Shown: positions 1 through 8,496, counted from the first letter of the stretch. The stretch is 21,502 nucleotides of DNA from Burkholderiales bacterium (GCA_016791285.1 JAEUMX010000301.1:1-21502); one strand, 5' to 3'. Translations and numbers: made by a program. Notes: generated from the letters alone by a model not told the origin.

Positions 1-459
1 GAGACGGCGGGCGGCATTGCGCTCGCGCTGCCGCTGCTGGGGAGCGACCCGTTTCTCGTCGTGAACGGCGATATCTACTGCGAGTTCGATTTCGCCGCCC
101 TGACGCGGCAAGTCGCCGCCATGCGCTCGAGCGGTTCGGTCGCTCATCTCGTCCTCGTCGACAATCCTCCGCACCATCCGCGCGGGGACTTCGCCGTTGT
201 CGATGGGCGCTTGCGCAACGAAGGCGCGTGCCGATTCACCTATACCGGCATTGGACTCTACTGCCCGCGGCTCTTCGCAGCCGTCACCCCCGGCGCGAAG
301 ACAGCGCTGGGACCACTGCTGCGACAGGCAGTGGACGCCGACGCGGTGACGGGTGAGCATTACCCCGGGCGCTGGGAGGACGTCGGCACCCCGGAACGGC
401 TCGCCGCGCTCGACCGTTCGCTCACCATGCCGCGGTCTGCCGTCGATGCGCGCGGGTGA
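1..459 (+). CDS. murU: MurU-like nucleotidyltransferase, 3' part (5' end outside window)
   Basis: The reading frame is open from base 1 and stops at TGA 457-459, giving 152 residues that lack the N-terminus with the GxGTRL-type nucleotide loop. Visible are ETAGGI at the left edge, VVNGDIYC (the NGD aspartate is the expected metal ligand of this fold), a central FTYTGIGLY stretch, and the C-terminal GRWEDVGTPERLA block. The NGD and W-DVGTPERL signatures match the sugar-1-phosphate nucleotidyltransferase family, and the wording is closest to MurU, the N-acetylmuramate-1-phosphate uridylyltransferase of the cytoplasmic peptidoglycan-recycling shortcut. MurU proteins are about 225 residues, so roughly a third is missing. 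Its usual partner, the kinase AmgK, would be expected just upstream, outside the window. A GTG at 61 is internal and not a start. Another sugar-nucleotidyl transferase (mannose-1-phosphate guanylyltransferase-like) cannot be fully excluded. Confidence 0.8.
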   Translation, partial: ETAGGIALALPLLGSDPFLVVNGDIYCEFDFAALTRQVAAMRSSGSVAHLVLVDNPPHHPRGDFAVVDGRLRNEGACRFTYTGIGLYCPRLFAAVTPGAKTALGPLLRQAVDADAVTGEHYPGRWEDVGTPERLAALDRSLTMPRSAVDARG

Positions 460-505
460 GGTAGCGGCGCGTCCCGCACCGCACCGCCGTCTGGAGCCGA
501 TCACC

Positions 506-1831
506 ATGCCACACGTCGCCGTCTTCCAAGCCCGTCGTGCGCAGCTTGCCCGCGGCATGCAGCAGGGTGTGGCCGTGATTCCCACGGCGCCCGAGCGCAT
601 CCGCAACCGCGACTCGTACTACCCGTTCCGTTTCGACAGCTACTTCCACTACCTGACCGGCTTTCCCGAACCGGAAGCGGTGCTCGTCGTCGTCGCCGGG
701 CACTCGCCCCGCTCGCTGCTCTTTTGCCGCGCGAAGGATGCGGAGCGCGAGATCTGGGATGGGTTCCGCCATGGGCCCGAGGCGGCGCGCGAGCGCTTCG
801 GCGTGGACGAGACGCACCCCATCGCGAAGCTCGACGAGATCGCGCCGACGCTGTTCGAGAATCAACCGTCCATTTTTTGCGCCTTCGGTGCGGACCCGGC
901 GTGGGACGCCCGCATCGCCGGCTGGCTGAACCAGGTGCGCGAGCGCACGCGCGCGGGCATCTCGGCCCCGACCGGGATTCACGACGTACGCAGCCTCCTG
1001 GACGAGATGCGGCTGCGCAAGGGTGCGGAGGAGATCGCCCTGATGCGGCGCGCCGCCGACATCGCCGGTGCCGCGCACGTACGGGCAATGCGACACGTCC
1101 GGCCCGGGATGCGCGAGAACGAGGTCGAGGCGGAACTCCTGCACGAGTTCCGGCGCCAGGGCGCACAGTCGCCGTCCTATACCCCGATCGTGGCGGCCGG
1201 CGCGAATGCCTGCGTGCTGCATTACGTGCAAAACGACGCGCCCATGCACGACGGCGATCTGCTGCTGATCGACGCCGGCTGCGAGGTCGAAGGCTACGCA
1301 TCTGACATCACCCGCACGTTCCCCGTGAACGGACGCTTCAGTCCGGCGCAGCGCGAGGTCTATGACCTGGTCCTGGCAGCGCAGCACGCCGCGCTCGATG
1401 CCGTGCGCCCGGGCGCGGCGTGGGACGAGCCGCACGAGGCGGCAGTGCGAGTCCTCGCGCAGGGCTTCATCGATCTCGGTCTCGTCCGCGGCGATCTCGA
1501 CCGGGTGCTCGAAGCGGGCGACTACAAGCGCTTCTACATGCACCGAACCGGCCACTGGCTTGGCCTCGACGTGCACGACGCGGGCGACTACAAGCGGTCG
1601 GGCGTGTGGCGTGCGCTGGAACCCGGCATGGCGCTGACCGTGGAACCGGGTTGTTATATCCGTCCGGCGGACGATGTCCCGGAGCGCTTCTGGAACATCG
1701 GGGTGCGCATCGAGGACGATGTCGTGGTCACGGAAGCAGGCTGCGGGATCCTGACCGGCGGCGCGCCGAAGCGCGCCGAAGAGATCGAAGCGCTCATGGC
1801 CGATGCCCGCACCAGTGCAAGCACTGCCTGA
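506..1831 (+). CDS. pepP: Xaa-Pro aminopeptidase (aminopeptidase P)
   Basis: The product is a cytoplasmic dimanganese metallopeptidase that removes N-terminal residues preceding proline. The ATG at 506 follows a TGGAG-like site (492-496) and gives 441 residues, the length of E. coli PepP. An upstream extension of the frame into murU has no family resemblance. The N-terminal domain carries FDSYFHYLTGFPEPEAV. The C-terminal pita-bread domain shows all five metal ligands: D256 (LLIDAGCE) and D267 (YASDITRTF), H350 in the MHRTGHWLGLDVHD block, E380 (TVEPGCYI) and E403 (VRIEDDV). The accessory histidines H346 and H357 are also present. The downstream ubiH start overlaps its 3' end by 29 bases, the same pepP-ubiH coupling seen in E. 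coli. No signal peptide is visible. Confidence 0.95.
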   Translation: MPHVAVFQARRAQLARGMQQGVAVIPTAPERIRNRDSYYPFRFDSYFHYLTGFPEPEAVLVVVAGHSPRSLLFCRAKDAEREIWDGFRHGPEAARERFGVDETHPIAKLDEIAPTLFENQPSIFCAFGADPAWDARIAGWLNQVRERTRAGISAPTGIHDVRSLLDEMRLRKGAEEIALMRRAADIAGAAHVRAMRHVRPGMRENEVEAELLHEFRRQGAQSPSYTPIVAAGANACVLHYVQNDAPMHDGDLLLIDAGCEVEGYASDITRTFPVNGRFSPAQREVYDLVLAAQHAALDAVRPGAAWDEPHEAAVRVLAQGFIDLGLVRGDLDRVLEAGDYKRFYMHRTGHWLGLDVHDAGDYKRSGVWRALEPGMALTVEPGCYIRPADDVPERFWNIGVRIEDDVVVTEAGCGILTGGAPKRAEEIEALMADARTSASTA

Positions 1832-2984
1832 GCACGCTCCGCTCGTGATCGTGGGTGGCGGCCCGGTCGGGGCCGCCCTCGCGGTCGGCCTACGCGACAG
1901 CGGCATTCAGCCGGTGCTGCTGGAAGCGGGAGCGGCGCCCGGACCATCGGACGATGTGCGCTTCATCGCCTTGTCGTTCGGCAGCCGCCTGATCCTCGAG
2001 CGGCTCGGCGTATGGGCACAGATCGAGCCCTGCGCCACACCGATCGAGTCGATCGAGGTGAGCCAGCGCTCAGGCTTCGGCTGCACCGAACTCGACGCAA
2101 CGGAGGTCGGTCTGCCGGCGCTCGGCCATGTGGTGCGCTATCGAGACCTCTCGCGAGTGCTTGCCGAAGCCGCCCGCGCTTGCGCATCGTACGCGCATGG
2201 CGTCAGCGTCACCGACGTGAAATCCCTGCGCGAGTTCGCCGTGGTCACCTGCGAGTGCGGCGATGGGTCACACCTGACCTCGACGCCGCTCGTCGCGCTC
2301 GCCGACGGCGGGCGTTCACTCGCCGCGAAAGGCGCGCCCTTCGCCCCGCTCGTGCGCGACTATCGTCAGTGGGCAGTCGTGGCCTGGGCGCGTGCCGCCA
2401 ACGGTCATGGCCGGCGTGCGTATGAACGCTTCACGCCGTCCGGACCCGCGGCATTGCTGCCGGCCGACGACGGGTACTCCATCGTGCTCACGCTGTCGCA
2501 GACGGAAGCCGAGACGCTGTGCCTCGCATCGGACGCGGCATTCCTCGCGCACTTGACAAGGACCTTCGGCGAGCGCGCGGCGAGGCTCGCCGATTGCACT
2601 GCGCGCGAGCGTTTTCCGCTTGCGCTGCGCTACGCCGAGTCGGTTGCGGGTGAGCGCCTTGCGCTGATCGGGAACGCGGCCCAGACGCTGCATCCGGTGG
2701 CAGGTCAGGGGTTCAATCTCGGACTGCGCGATGCGTGGACGCTCGCACGCATCGCGCGCGAGACGCCGCGCACCGACCTCGGCAGCCGCGGCATGCTTGC
2801 GCGCTATCGTCGCGAACGCGCCCGCGATCGTGCCTCGGGCATCCTGTTCACGGATGCGCTCGTGCGTCTTTTCTCGAACGACCGCCACTGGCTGCGCACG
2901 GCACGCGGGCTCGGCCTGACGATGCTCGATTTATCAGGAGCGCCAAAGCGCTTTCTCATGCGGCGCATGATGTTCGGTGCGTAA
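1803..2984 (+). CDS. ubiH: UbiH-type FAD monooxygenase of ubiquinone synthesis
   Basis: This 393-residue flavoprotein belongs to the UbiH/UbiF/VisC hydroxylases, which add a ring hydroxyl to octaprenylphenol intermediates using O2 and NAD(P)H. The Rossmann dinucleotide loop is VIVGGGPVGAALA (G18-G23), the second FAD/NADPH contact is the DG motif at D168-G169 (ALADGGRS), and the third is IGNAAQTLHPVAGQGFNLG (about 289-307), which has the UbiH-like GNAAQTLHP wording rather than GDAAH. ATG 1803 lies inside the end of pepP, so the two are probably translationally coupled. The Shine-Dalgarno region is weak. UbiF or UbiI paralogues with a different hydroxylation position are the main alternative, but context and motif favour UbiH. 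It implies a ubiquinone-based respiratory chain. Confidence 0.9.
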   Translation: MPAPVQALPEHAPLVIVGGGPVGAALAVGLRDSGIQPVLLEAGAAPGPSDDVRFIALSFGSRLILERLGVWAQIEPCATPIESIEVSQRSGFGCTELDATEVGLPALGHVVRYRDLSRVLAEAARACASYAHGVSVTDVKSLREFAVVTCECGDGSHLTSTPLVALADGGRSLAAKGAPFAPLVRDYRQWAVVAWARAANGHGRRAYERFTPSGPAALLPADDGYSIVLTLSQTEAETLCLASDAAFLAHLTRTFGERAARLADCTARERFPLALRYAESVAGERLALIGNAAQTLHPVAGQGFNLGLRDAWTLARIARETPRTDLGSRGMLARYRRERARDRASGILFTDALVRLFSNDRHWLRTARGLGLTMLDLSGAPKRFLMRRMMFGA

Positions 2985-2997
2985 CGCCGCGCGGCGT
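2984..2997 (+). terminator. Possible weak terminator hairpin after ubiH
   Basis: A perfect 14-base palindrome, ACGCCGC/GCGGCGT, begins at the last base of the ubiH stop codon. A pyrimidine-rich stretch with TTTT follows only about 15 bases later (around 3011-3024), so it is not a classical intrinsic terminator. It could slow polymerase or protect the 3' end of the pepP-ubiH message. Confidence 0.3.
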
Positions 2998-3035
2998 CGG
3001 AACACATCGCCTCTTTTCTTCTCGACGCCGCTGTC

Positions 3036-3089
3036 TTGCTGGAACTTTCAGCAGCGCGCTATGTTTTCGCCGCGCAATGTGATTACAAT
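3036..3089 (+). promoter_or_regulatory. Candidate promoter region for dusB-fis
   Basis: The gap 2985-3130 is visibly richer in A+T than its flanks. One candidate is TTGCTG (3036-3041), 18 bases, TATGTT (3060-3065). A second -10 with a better hexamer, TACAAT at 3084-3089, has no good -35 at 16-18 bases. A promoter here is expected because dusB-fis heads a transcription unit in many proteobacteria. Which hexamer is used cannot be settled by eye. Confidence 0.4.
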
Positions 3090-3130
3090 TTGCGTCTCTT
3101 CCGCAAACTTCCAAACACTTCAGACCCGGT

Positions 3131-4138
3131 ATGCAGATTGGCCGCTATGCCGTTCCTGGCGGGCTCGTGGTCGCGCCCATGGCGGGTGTCACGGATCGCG
3201 CGTTCCGGCGCCTGTGCCGTGCCTTCGGCGCCGGTCTCGCCGTCTCGGAGATGGTGAGCGCGAAGCCCGGGTTGCAGGGCTCCGCGAAGACACGCCGGCG
3301 GCTGGACCACGCCGGAGAACCGGGCCCGATTTCGGTGCAGATCGTCGGCGGCGAGCCGCAGGATCTCGCGGCGGCCGCCCGCTCGAACGTCGAGGCCGGT
3401 GCGCAGATCATCGACATCAACATGGGCTGTCCGGCGAAGAAGGTCTGCAACGTGCGGGCGGGTTCGGCTCTGCTCGATGACGAACAACTGGTGGCCCGCA
3501 TCCTCGCGCACGTGGTCGGCGCAGTGGACGTGCCGGTTACGCTCAAGTTTCGCACCGGACCCGATCCCGCGAACCGCAACGCCGTGCGCGTGGCAAGGAT
3601 CGCCGAGGACGCCGGTGTGCAGGCGCTCGCGCTGCACGGTCGTACCCGCGCCTGCGGCTTCGCCGGCGGCGCCGAGTACGATACGATTGCGGCGGTCAAG
3701 GCGGCGGTCCGCATTCCGGTCATTGCGAACGGCGACATCGACTCTCCGGAAGCCGCGAAGGCCGTGCTCGACCGCACGCAGGCCGACGCGGTGATGATCG
3801 GGCGCGCGGCCCAGGGGCGGCCCTGGATCTTCCGCGAGATTCTCCACTTTCTGGACCATGGCCACCGGGCGCCGCCACCCGCGCCGCGCGAAATTCGCGA
3901 TGTGCTGCGTGGCCATCTCGGCGAACTCTACGGCATGTATGGCGAAGGCCCGGGCGTTCGCATCGCCCGCAAGCACGTCGGCTGGTACACCCGAACGCTG
4001 GCTGGAGCGGAAGGCTTCCGCGCGCGGTTCAACGCACTCGAAACCGCCGCCGCGCAGTTGGCGGGGATCGACGACTTCCTCGCCCGACTTGCCGACCGTG
4101 GCGCTTGGCACCGCGGTCCCGAAGCGCTGGCGGCATGA
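3131..4138 (+). CDS. dusB: tRNA-dihydrouridine synthase B
   Basis: This 335-residue FMN enzyme reduces uridine to dihydrouridine in the tRNA D-loop using NADPH. The N-terminus reads GLVVAPMAGVTDRAFRRL, the conserved flavin-binding beginning of the Dus TIM barrel. The DINMGCPAKKVCN block carries the catalytic cysteine C100 (equivalent to the general acid of Dus enzymes) and a second cysteine C106. The GRTR-like segment (LHGRTRACGF), VIANGDI and MIGRAAQGRPWIF are the remaining FMN-phosphate loops. The PAKKVCN wording and a Fis gene directly downstream identify DusB rather than DusA or DusC. Its TGA (4136-4138) is embedded in the ATGATGA that starts fis, so the two are translationally coupled. 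Confidence 0.95.
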   Translation: MQIGRYAVPGGLVVAPMAGVTDRAFRRLCRAFGAGLAVSEMVSAKPGLQGSAKTRRRLDHAGEPGPISVQIVGGEPQDLAAAARSNVEAGAQIIDINMGCPAKKVCNVRAGSALLDDEQLVARILAHVVGAVDVPVTLKFRTGPDPANRNAVRVARIAEDAGVQALALHGRTRACGFAGGAEYDTIAAVKAAVRIPVIANGDIDSPEAAKAVLDRTQADAVMIGRAAQGRPWIFREILHFLDHGHRAPPPAPREIRDVLRGHLGELYGMYGEGPGVRIARKHVGWYTRTLAGAEGFRARFNALETAAAQLAGIDDFLARLADRGAWHRGPEALAA

Positions 4139-4371
4139 TGAAAGAGAACGATATCGAGCGCTGCATCCGGCGCGCCATCGACGGTTACTTCCGCGATCTG
4201 GATGGCGAAGAGCCGAGCGCGATCTACGAAATGGTGATCGGCTGCGTGGAAAGGCCGCTGCTCGAAGTGGTGCTGGACAAGGCCGAAGGCAACCAGACGC
4301 GCGCCGCGGAAATGCTCGGTCTTAACCGCAACACGCTGCGCAAGAAGATGAAGCAGCACGGATTCAAGTAG
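4135..4371 (+). CDS. fis: Fis family nucleoid-associated DNA-binding protein
   Basis: Fis is a small homodimeric DNA-bending protein that activates stable-RNA promoters and shapes the nucleoid. Tandem ATGs at 4135 and 4138 give 78 or 77 residues; both fit, and the first overlaps the dusB stop. The dimer core reads [20 protein letters not shown] and the C-terminal helix-turn-helix (about residues 50-71) contains [20 protein letters not shown], close to the enterobacterial sequence. Compared with the 98-residue E. coli protein, about 20 N-terminal residues are missing. That part forms the mobile beta-hairpin arm needed for recombinase activation, so this is the short form typical of betaproteobacteria. 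The dusB-fis operon arrangement is conserved. Confidence 0.93.
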   Translation: MMKENDIERCIRRAIDGYFRDLDGEEPSAIYEMVIGCVERPLLEVVLDKAEGNQTRAAEMLGLNRNTLRKKMKQHGFK

Positions 4372-4374
4372 CCG

Positions 4375-4404
4375 GCGCCGCCATCACGCGGCGCACCGGT
4401 GCGC
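4375..4404 (+). promoter_or_regulatory. Overlapping alternative hairpins in the fis-purH gap
   Basis: GCGCCGC (4375-4381) pairs with GCGGCGC (4388-4394) around loop CATCAC. The perfect palindrome GCGCACCGGTGCGC occupies 4391-4404 and shares four bases with the first stem, so the two folds exclude each other. There is no U-tract. It may be a processing or translation-modulating element, or simply GC-rich spacer. Confidence 0.35.
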
Positions 4405-4427
4405 TCAACGCATTGCATCAACCAACC

Positions 4428-5990
4428 ATGAACACCATCAAGCAAGCGCTCTTAAGCGTCTCCGACAAGACCGGGCTGGTCGATTTCGCCAAGGTCCTGC
4501 ACGGCCTCGGCATCACCCTGCTGTCCACCGGCGGCACCGCCGTGCGGCTGCGCGAGGGCGGCGTTCCGGTGACCGAGGTGTCGGACTACACCGGCTTTCC
4601 CGAAATGCTCGACGGACGCGTCAAGACCCTGCACCCGCGCGTCCACGGCGGCATTCTCGCGCGCCGCGACCTGCCCGCCCACGTCGAGTCGCTGAATGCG
4701 CACGACATACCGCCGATCGATCTCGTGGTCGTCAATCTGTATCCCTTCGGCGCCACCGTGGCGAACGAGGGCTGCACGCTCGACGAGGCGATCGAGAACA
4801 TCGATATCGGCGGTCCCGCGATGGTGCGCTCCGCGGCCAAGAACCACGCGCACGTGGCGGTCGTGACGGACCCGGGCGACTATGCCGCGCTGGCGGCCGA
4901 GCTCACCGCGAGCGGTGGCACGTTGAGCCACGCCACGCGGTTCGGACTCGCCAGGAAGGCCTTCTCGCACACTGCCGCGTACGATGGGGCGATCAGCAAC
5001 TACCTCACCGCGCTCGAACCGGACGGCCACCGTGCGCGCTTCCCGAGCCGGCTCAACCTGCAGTTCGAGAAAGTGCAGGACCTGCGTTACGGCGAGAACC
5101 CGCATCAGGACGCGGCGTTCTACCGCGACCTCCTGCCGGTGGCGGGCGCGCTCGCGGGCTACACGCAGATCCAGGGCAAGGAGCTCTCTTACAACAACAT
5201 CGCGGATGCCGACGCGGCGTGGGAGTGCGTGAAGACCTTTGACGAGCCGGCCTGCGTCATCGTCAAGCACGCCAATCCCTGCGGCGCCGCGATCGGCGAG
5301 CACCTGCTCACCGCCTACCGCCGCGCTTTCAGCACCGATCCGACTTCCGCGTTCGGCGGCATCATCGCCTTCAACCGCGCGCTCGACACCGCCACGGCCA
5401 AGGCCGTCGCGCAGCAGTTCGTGGAGGTGGTGATCGCACCCCAGGTGGAGACGGCGGCACGCGCGGTGCTGGCCGCGAAGACGAACATCCGTGTCCTGGA
5501 ACTGCCGCTCGGCGGCGGCGGAAATCGTTACGACTTCAAGCGCGTCGGTGGCGGACTGCTGGTGCAGACGCCGGATGCGGCGAACGTCTCCAGCGGCGAC
5601 CTGAAGGTGGTCTCGCGCAAGGCGCCGAGCGACGCGCAGCTCTCCGACCTGTGCTTCGCCTGGCGCGTGGCGAAGTTCGTGAAATCGAACGCGATCCTCT
5701 TCGCCCTCGACGGCCAGACCGTCGGCGTCGGTGCCGGGCAGATGAGCCGGGTCGACAGCGCGCGTATCGCCTCGATCAAGGCGCGCAACGCCGGTCTCTC
5801 GCTGACCGGGTCGGTCGTCGCCTCGGATGCGTTCTTTCCGTTCCGCGACGGCATCGATGTGATCGCCGAGTCCGGCGCGACCGCCATCATCCAGCCGGGC
5901 GGGAGCCTGCGCGACGAGGAGGTGATCGCCGCCGCGGACGAGCACGGTATGGCGATGGTATTCACCGGCTTGCGCCACTTCCGCCACTGA
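4428..5990 (+). CDS. purH: Bifunctional AICAR transformylase / IMP cyclohydrolase
   Basis: PurH catalyses the last two steps of IMP synthesis: formylation of AICAR by 10-formyl-THF, then ring closure. The ATG at 4428 gives 520 residues starting [17 protein letters not shown], the usual PurH beginning; an in-frame TTG at 4413 would add only five atypical residues. The N-terminal MGS-like cyclohydrolase domain (about 1-200) shows [24 protein letters not shown] and [16 protein letters not shown]. The transformylase domain follows with LRYGENPHQ (about 219-227) and VKHANPCG, whose K280-H281 pair is the catalytic dyad. The C-terminus has FPFRDGID and IQPGGSLRD. purD starts two bases after its stop, so both are one transcription unit. 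Purine biosynthesis directly behind fis is a betaproteobacterial arrangement. Confidence 0.96.
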   Translation: MNTIKQALLSVSDKTGLVDFAKVLHGLGITLLSTGGTAVRLREGGVPVTEVSDYTGFPEMLDGRVKTLHPRVHGGILARRDLPAHVESLNAHDIPPIDLVVVNLYPFGATVANEGCTLDEAIENIDIGGPAMVRSAAKNHAHVAVVTDPGDYAALAAELTASGGTLSHATRFGLARKAFSHTAAYDGAISNYLTALEPDGHRARFPSRLNLQFEKVQDLRYGENPHQDAAFYRDLLPVAGALAGYTQIQGKELSYNNIADADAAWECVKTFDEPACVIVKHANPCGAAIGEHLLTAYRRAFSTDPTSAFGGIIAFNRALDTATAKAVAQQFVEVVIAPQVETAARAVLAAKTNIRVLELPLGGGGNRYDFKRVGGGLLVQTPDAANVSSGDLKVVSRKAPSDAQLSDLCFAWRVAKFVKSNAILFALDGQTVGVGAGQMSRVDSARIASIKARNAGLSLTGSVVASDAFFPFRDGIDVIAESGATAIIQPGGSLRDEEVIAAADEHGMAMVFTGLRHFRH

Positions 5991-5992
5991 TC

Positions 5993-7267
5993 GTGAAGGC
6001 CCTTGTCATCGGTGGCGGCGGTCGCGAGCACGCGATCGCCTGGAAACTGGCCGCCTCGCCGCGGGTATCACGCGTCTTCGTGGCGCCCGGCAACGCCGGG
6101 ACGGCGCTCGAGAAAGGCGTCGACAACGTTCCACTCGCCTCGATTCCGCTGCTCGTGAAGTTCGCGCAGCGCGAGCGGATAGCGGTCACGGTGGTCGGAC
6201 CGGAGGTGCCGCTCGCGGAGGGCATCGTCGATGCGTTCCGGGCTGCGGATCTGCGCATCTTCGGACCGACCCAGGCGGCCGCGCAGCTGGAGACGTCCAA
6301 GCAATACGCGAAGGCGTTCATGCAGCGCCACGGCCTGCCGACGGCCGCCTACGAAAGCTTCACGGATGCTGCCGCGGCCCACGCCTACGTCGACCGCTGC
6401 GGCGCTCCGATCGTGATCAAGGCCGACGGTCTGGCGGCAGGCAAGGGCGTGGTGGTCGCGACCGGCCTGCCCGAAGCGCACGCCGCCGTCGAGCAGATGC
6501 TGGTGCAGAGCAAGCTCGGGGAAGCCGGTCGGCGCATCGTAATCGAAGAGTGCCTGGCAGGCGACGAGGCGAGTTTCATCGTGATGGTGGACGGCAGGAA
6601 CGTGCTGCCACTTGCGACCAGCCAGGACCACAAGCGCCTGCTGGACGACGATCACGGACCCAACACCGGCGGCATGGGCGCGTACTCTCCGGCGCCGGTC
6701 GTGACGCCGACGGTGTACGCGCGCATCATGCGCGACGTGATCCATCCAGCCGTGGCCGGACTCGAGCGCGACGGGACACCCTACACCGGGTTCCTCTACG
6801 CCGGCCTCATGATCGGTGCCGACGGCGGCGTCAAGGTCCTGGAGTTCAACTGCCGGCTCGGCGATCCGGAGACCCAGCCCATCTTGATGCGCTTGAAGGG
6901 CGACTTCTTCAGCCTGCTCGAGCACGGCGTCAACGGCACGCTGGACCGGGTCGACGCGGAATGGGATCGGCGCACCGCGCTGGGCGTCGTGCTCGCGGCG
7001 GCGGGTTATCCGGACGCGCCACGGACGGGCGATGTCATCGACGGCCTGCCGAAGGCGGAGGAAGATTTCCACGTCTTCCACGCGGCGACCGCCTTGCGCG
7101 ACGACACGGTGGTGACGACCGGCGGGCGCGTGCTCACCGTCACCGCGCTCGGCGACAGCGTGCGCATGGCGCAGCGCCGGGCCTATCAAGTCGCGCAGCA
7201 GATCGCGTTCGATGGCTGTCAGATGCGCCGCGACATCGGCCATCGCGCGTTGAAGCGCACCGCCTGA
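5993..7267 (+). CDS. purD: Phosphoribosylamine-glycine ligase (GAR synthetase)
   Basis: PurD joins glycine to 5-phosphoribosylamine with ATP in the second step of purine synthesis. The GTG at 5993 is chosen because it starts exactly at the conserved (M)[14 protein letters not shown]-terminus, two bases after purH, and gives 424 residues (E. coli 429). The ATP-grasp signature regions are [17 protein letters not shown] (about 141-157), [16 protein letters not shown] (about 220-236) and [14 protein letters not shown] (about 282-295), the last carrying the metal-binding E and N. The frame is open upstream inside purH, but those residues have no family resemblance. Tight spacing to purH implies translational coupling with no separate promoter. 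Confidence 0.96.
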   Translation: MKALVIGGGGREHAIAWKLAASPRVSRVFVAPGNAGTALEKGVDNVPLASIPLLVKFAQRERIAVTVVGPEVPLAEGIVDAFRAADLRIFGPTQAAAQLETSKQYAKAFMQRHGLPTAAYESFTDAAAAHAYVDRCGAPIVIKADGLAAGKGVVVATGLPEAHAAVEQMLVQSKLGEAGRRIVIEECLAGDEASFIVMVDGRNVLPLATSQDHKRLLDDDHGPNTGGMGAYSPAPVVTPTVYARIMRDVIHPAVAGLERDGTPYTGFLYAGLMIGADGGVKVLEFNCRLGDPETQPILMRLKGDFFSLLEHGVNGTLDRVDAEWDRRTALGVVLAAAGYPDAPRTGDVIDGLPKAEEDFHVFHAATALRDDTVVTTGGRVLTVTALGDSVRMAQRRAYQVAQQIAFDGCQMRRDIGHRALKRTA

Positions 7268-7290
7268 CGCGGGAGCGCGGGCGCCGGGAC

Positions 7291-8187
7291 GTGGATACAC
7301 GGGCCGTCAAGGAGTTCCTCACAGGACTGCAGGAGCGGATCGTGTCGGCGCTGTCGCAAGCCGACGGCAGCGCGTTCCGTCACGACCGCTGGCAGCGGCC
7401 GGAAGGCGGAGGCGGCGTGAGCGCGACGGTGGAAGAGGGGAGTCTCTTCGAGCGCGCCGGCGTGCTATTTTCCCACGTGCACGGCGACCGGCTGCCGCCA
7501 TCGGCCAGTGCGGCGCGCCCGGAGCTCGCGGGGCGCTCCTACCAGGCGATGGGTGTCTCGCTGGTGCTGCATCCGCGCAACCCCTACGTCCCGACCGTGC
7601 ACCTCAACGTGCGCATGTTCTCGGCGCTGCGCCCGGATGCGGCCCCGCTGTGGTGGTTCGGCGGCGGCATGGACTTGACACCCTACTATCCGTTCGAGGA
7701 CGACGCGATCCATTTCCACCGCACCTGCCGCGACGCGCTCGCGCCATTCGGCCCCGAGGTCCACCCGCGCTTCAAGAAATGGTGCGACGAGTACTTCTAT
7801 CTGCGGCACCGCGGCGAGCCGCGCGGCATCGGCGGCATCTTCTACGACGATCTCGCCACGCCCGACTTCGACACCTGCTTCGCGCTCACCCGCAGCGTCG
7901 GCGATCATTTTCTCTCCGCCTATCTGCCGATCGTGGAGCGCCGCCGGCACCTCCCCTACGGCGAGCGCGAGCGCGACTTCCAGGCGTACCGGCGCGGACG
8001 CTATGTCGAGTTCAATCTCGTCTATGACCGCGGTACGCTCTTCGGGCTGCAGTCCGGCGGGCGCACGGAATCCATTCTGCTGTCGCTACCGCCGCTGGTG
8101 AAGTGGCGCTACGACTGGCGTCCGCAGCCCGGCACGCCGGAGGCGAGCCTCTACACCGACTTCCTCGTGGCGCGCGACTGGGTTTGA
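7291..8187 (+). CDS. hemF: Oxygen-dependent coproporphyrinogen III oxidase
   Basis: HemF performs the O2-dependent oxidative decarboxylation of two propionates of coproporphyrinogen III to give protoporphyrinogen IX. The GTG at 7291 yields 298 residues (E. coli 299). No strong Shine-Dalgarno precedes it, only a GGGAG 15 bases upstream, so the exact start is slightly uncertain. Conserved blocks are [10 protein letters not shown] (101-110), [18 protein letters not shown] (121-138), [18 protein letters not shown] (162-179), GGIFYDDL and the C-terminal [18 protein letters not shown]. The four histidines conserved in the family appear as H94, H104, H143 and H173. It lies 23 bases after purD, probably in the same operon. 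Use of HemF implies heme synthesis under oxygen. Confidence 0.95.
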   Translation: MDTRAVKEFLTGLQERIVSALSQADGSAFRHDRWQRPEGGGGVSATVEEGSLFERAGVLFSHVHGDRLPPSASAARPELAGRSYQAMGVSLVLHPRNPYVPTVHLNVRMFSALRPDAAPLWWFGGGMDLTPYYPFEDDAIHFHRTCRDALAPFGPEVHPRFKKWCDEYFYLRHRGEPRGIGGIFYDDLATPDFDTCFALTRSVGDHFLSAYLPIVERRRHLPYGERERDFQAYRRGRYVEFNLVYDRGTLFGLQSGGRTESILLSLPPLVKWRYDWRPQPGTPEASLYTDFLVARDWV

Positions 8188-8241
8188 CGAGCTCATTCGT
8201 ACCGGAACCCGTTCCCACATCAGTAGAAGCTTATGACAATG

Positions 8242-8415
8242 ATCATGAACGGTGATTGGAGCAACCTTACCTGTTTGGGTATTGTGGGTATACCGCACTC
8301 CAGGTTGCTGGCGCGGCTCGCAGTCCGGTCGATGCCGCCCGGAGGGCTTGGTGTGCGGGGTTACAGGAGTCTCCCTCTCGTGATATTCGGCGCCTCTCCC
8401 GGGCGCCGTTTTTTT
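8242..8415 (+). ncRNA. ssrS: Candidate 6S-like regulatory RNA with its own terminator
   Basis: By hand this folds as one long interrupted rod. The closing stem is ATCATGA (8242-8248) with TCGTGAT (8378-8384, one G-U), followed by GGAG (8258-8261)/CTCC (8371-8374) and CCTGT (8270-8274)/ACAGG (8363-8367). Then comes an asymmetric bubble (18 nt against 4 nt), CCGCAC (8293-8298)/GTGCGG (8353-8358), and an apical hairpin GCGGCTCG/CGA-T-GCCGC (8313-8338). A large asymmetric internal bubble in a rod is the hallmark of 6S RNA. GGGTTACAG (8358-8366) and a CTCC-GGTTG-TG block (8298-8310) recall the E. coli 6S sequence from memory. An intrinsic terminator follows directly. No strong promoter is seen upstream (TATGAC at 8232 lacks a -35). 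No convincing protein is encoded. The identity is inference. Confidence 0.5.
8388..8415 (+). terminator. Strong Rho-independent terminator upstream of livK
   Basis: CGGCGCC (8388-8394) pairs perfectly with GGCGCCG (8402-8408) around a seven-base loop and is followed immediately by seven T (8409-8415). It ends whatever is transcribed through the hemF-livK gap: the candidate small RNA, the purH-purD-hemF operon, or both. It isolates livK transcription from upstream. Confidence 0.88.
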
Positions 8416-8481
8416 CTCCCCGCCCGCTCTTCCGGCACCCCTGGGCAGGCTCCCCTCCTTCTACTTAAGCCGCTGAATCTT

Positions 8482-8496
8482 GTGTCAAATTGACAC
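8482..8496. promoter_or_regulatory. Perfect 7-1-7 palindrome over the livK -35 box (operator candidate)
   Basis: GTGTCAA-A-TTGACAC is a perfect inverted repeat whose right arm contains the consensus TTGACA -35 hexamer at 8490-8495. The position is that of a repressor site that would block RNA polymerase. The regulator cannot be named from sequence, and no regulator gene adjoins it. Confidence 0.6.

Noticed and set aside
353..505. N-terminal extension of pepP into murU
   Set aside because: It would overlap murU by over 100 bases with residues unlike any PepP, whereas ATG 506 gives the exact family length and follows a ribosome-site-like TGGAG.
422..1906. 494-codon minus-strand frame opposite pepP
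   Set aside because: Its length comes from the codon bias of pepP, whose five metal ligands prove the plus-strand frame. The minus translation has no family features.
2977..3480. Open frames spanning the ubiH-dusB gap
   Set aside because: They are out-of-frame continuations into dusB, whose own frame starts at 3131 with a perfect family N-terminus.
4452..5987. 511-codon minus-strand frame opposite purH
   Set aside because: It exactly shadows PurH and has no motif or sensible ribosome site.
8188..8415. tRNA, 4.5S RNA, 5S rRNA or RNase P RNA in the hemF-livK gap
   Set aside because: I looked for the TPsiC GGTTCGA-type arm, the GGTCAGGTCCGGAAGG loop of SRP RNA, 5S helices and the RNase P conserved cores. 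None is present.
8233..8493. Small open frame of 86 codons in the hemF-livK gap
   Set aside because: It runs through the terminator stem and into the livK promoter, has no ribosome site and has a biased composition. The segment is better explained by RNA structure.
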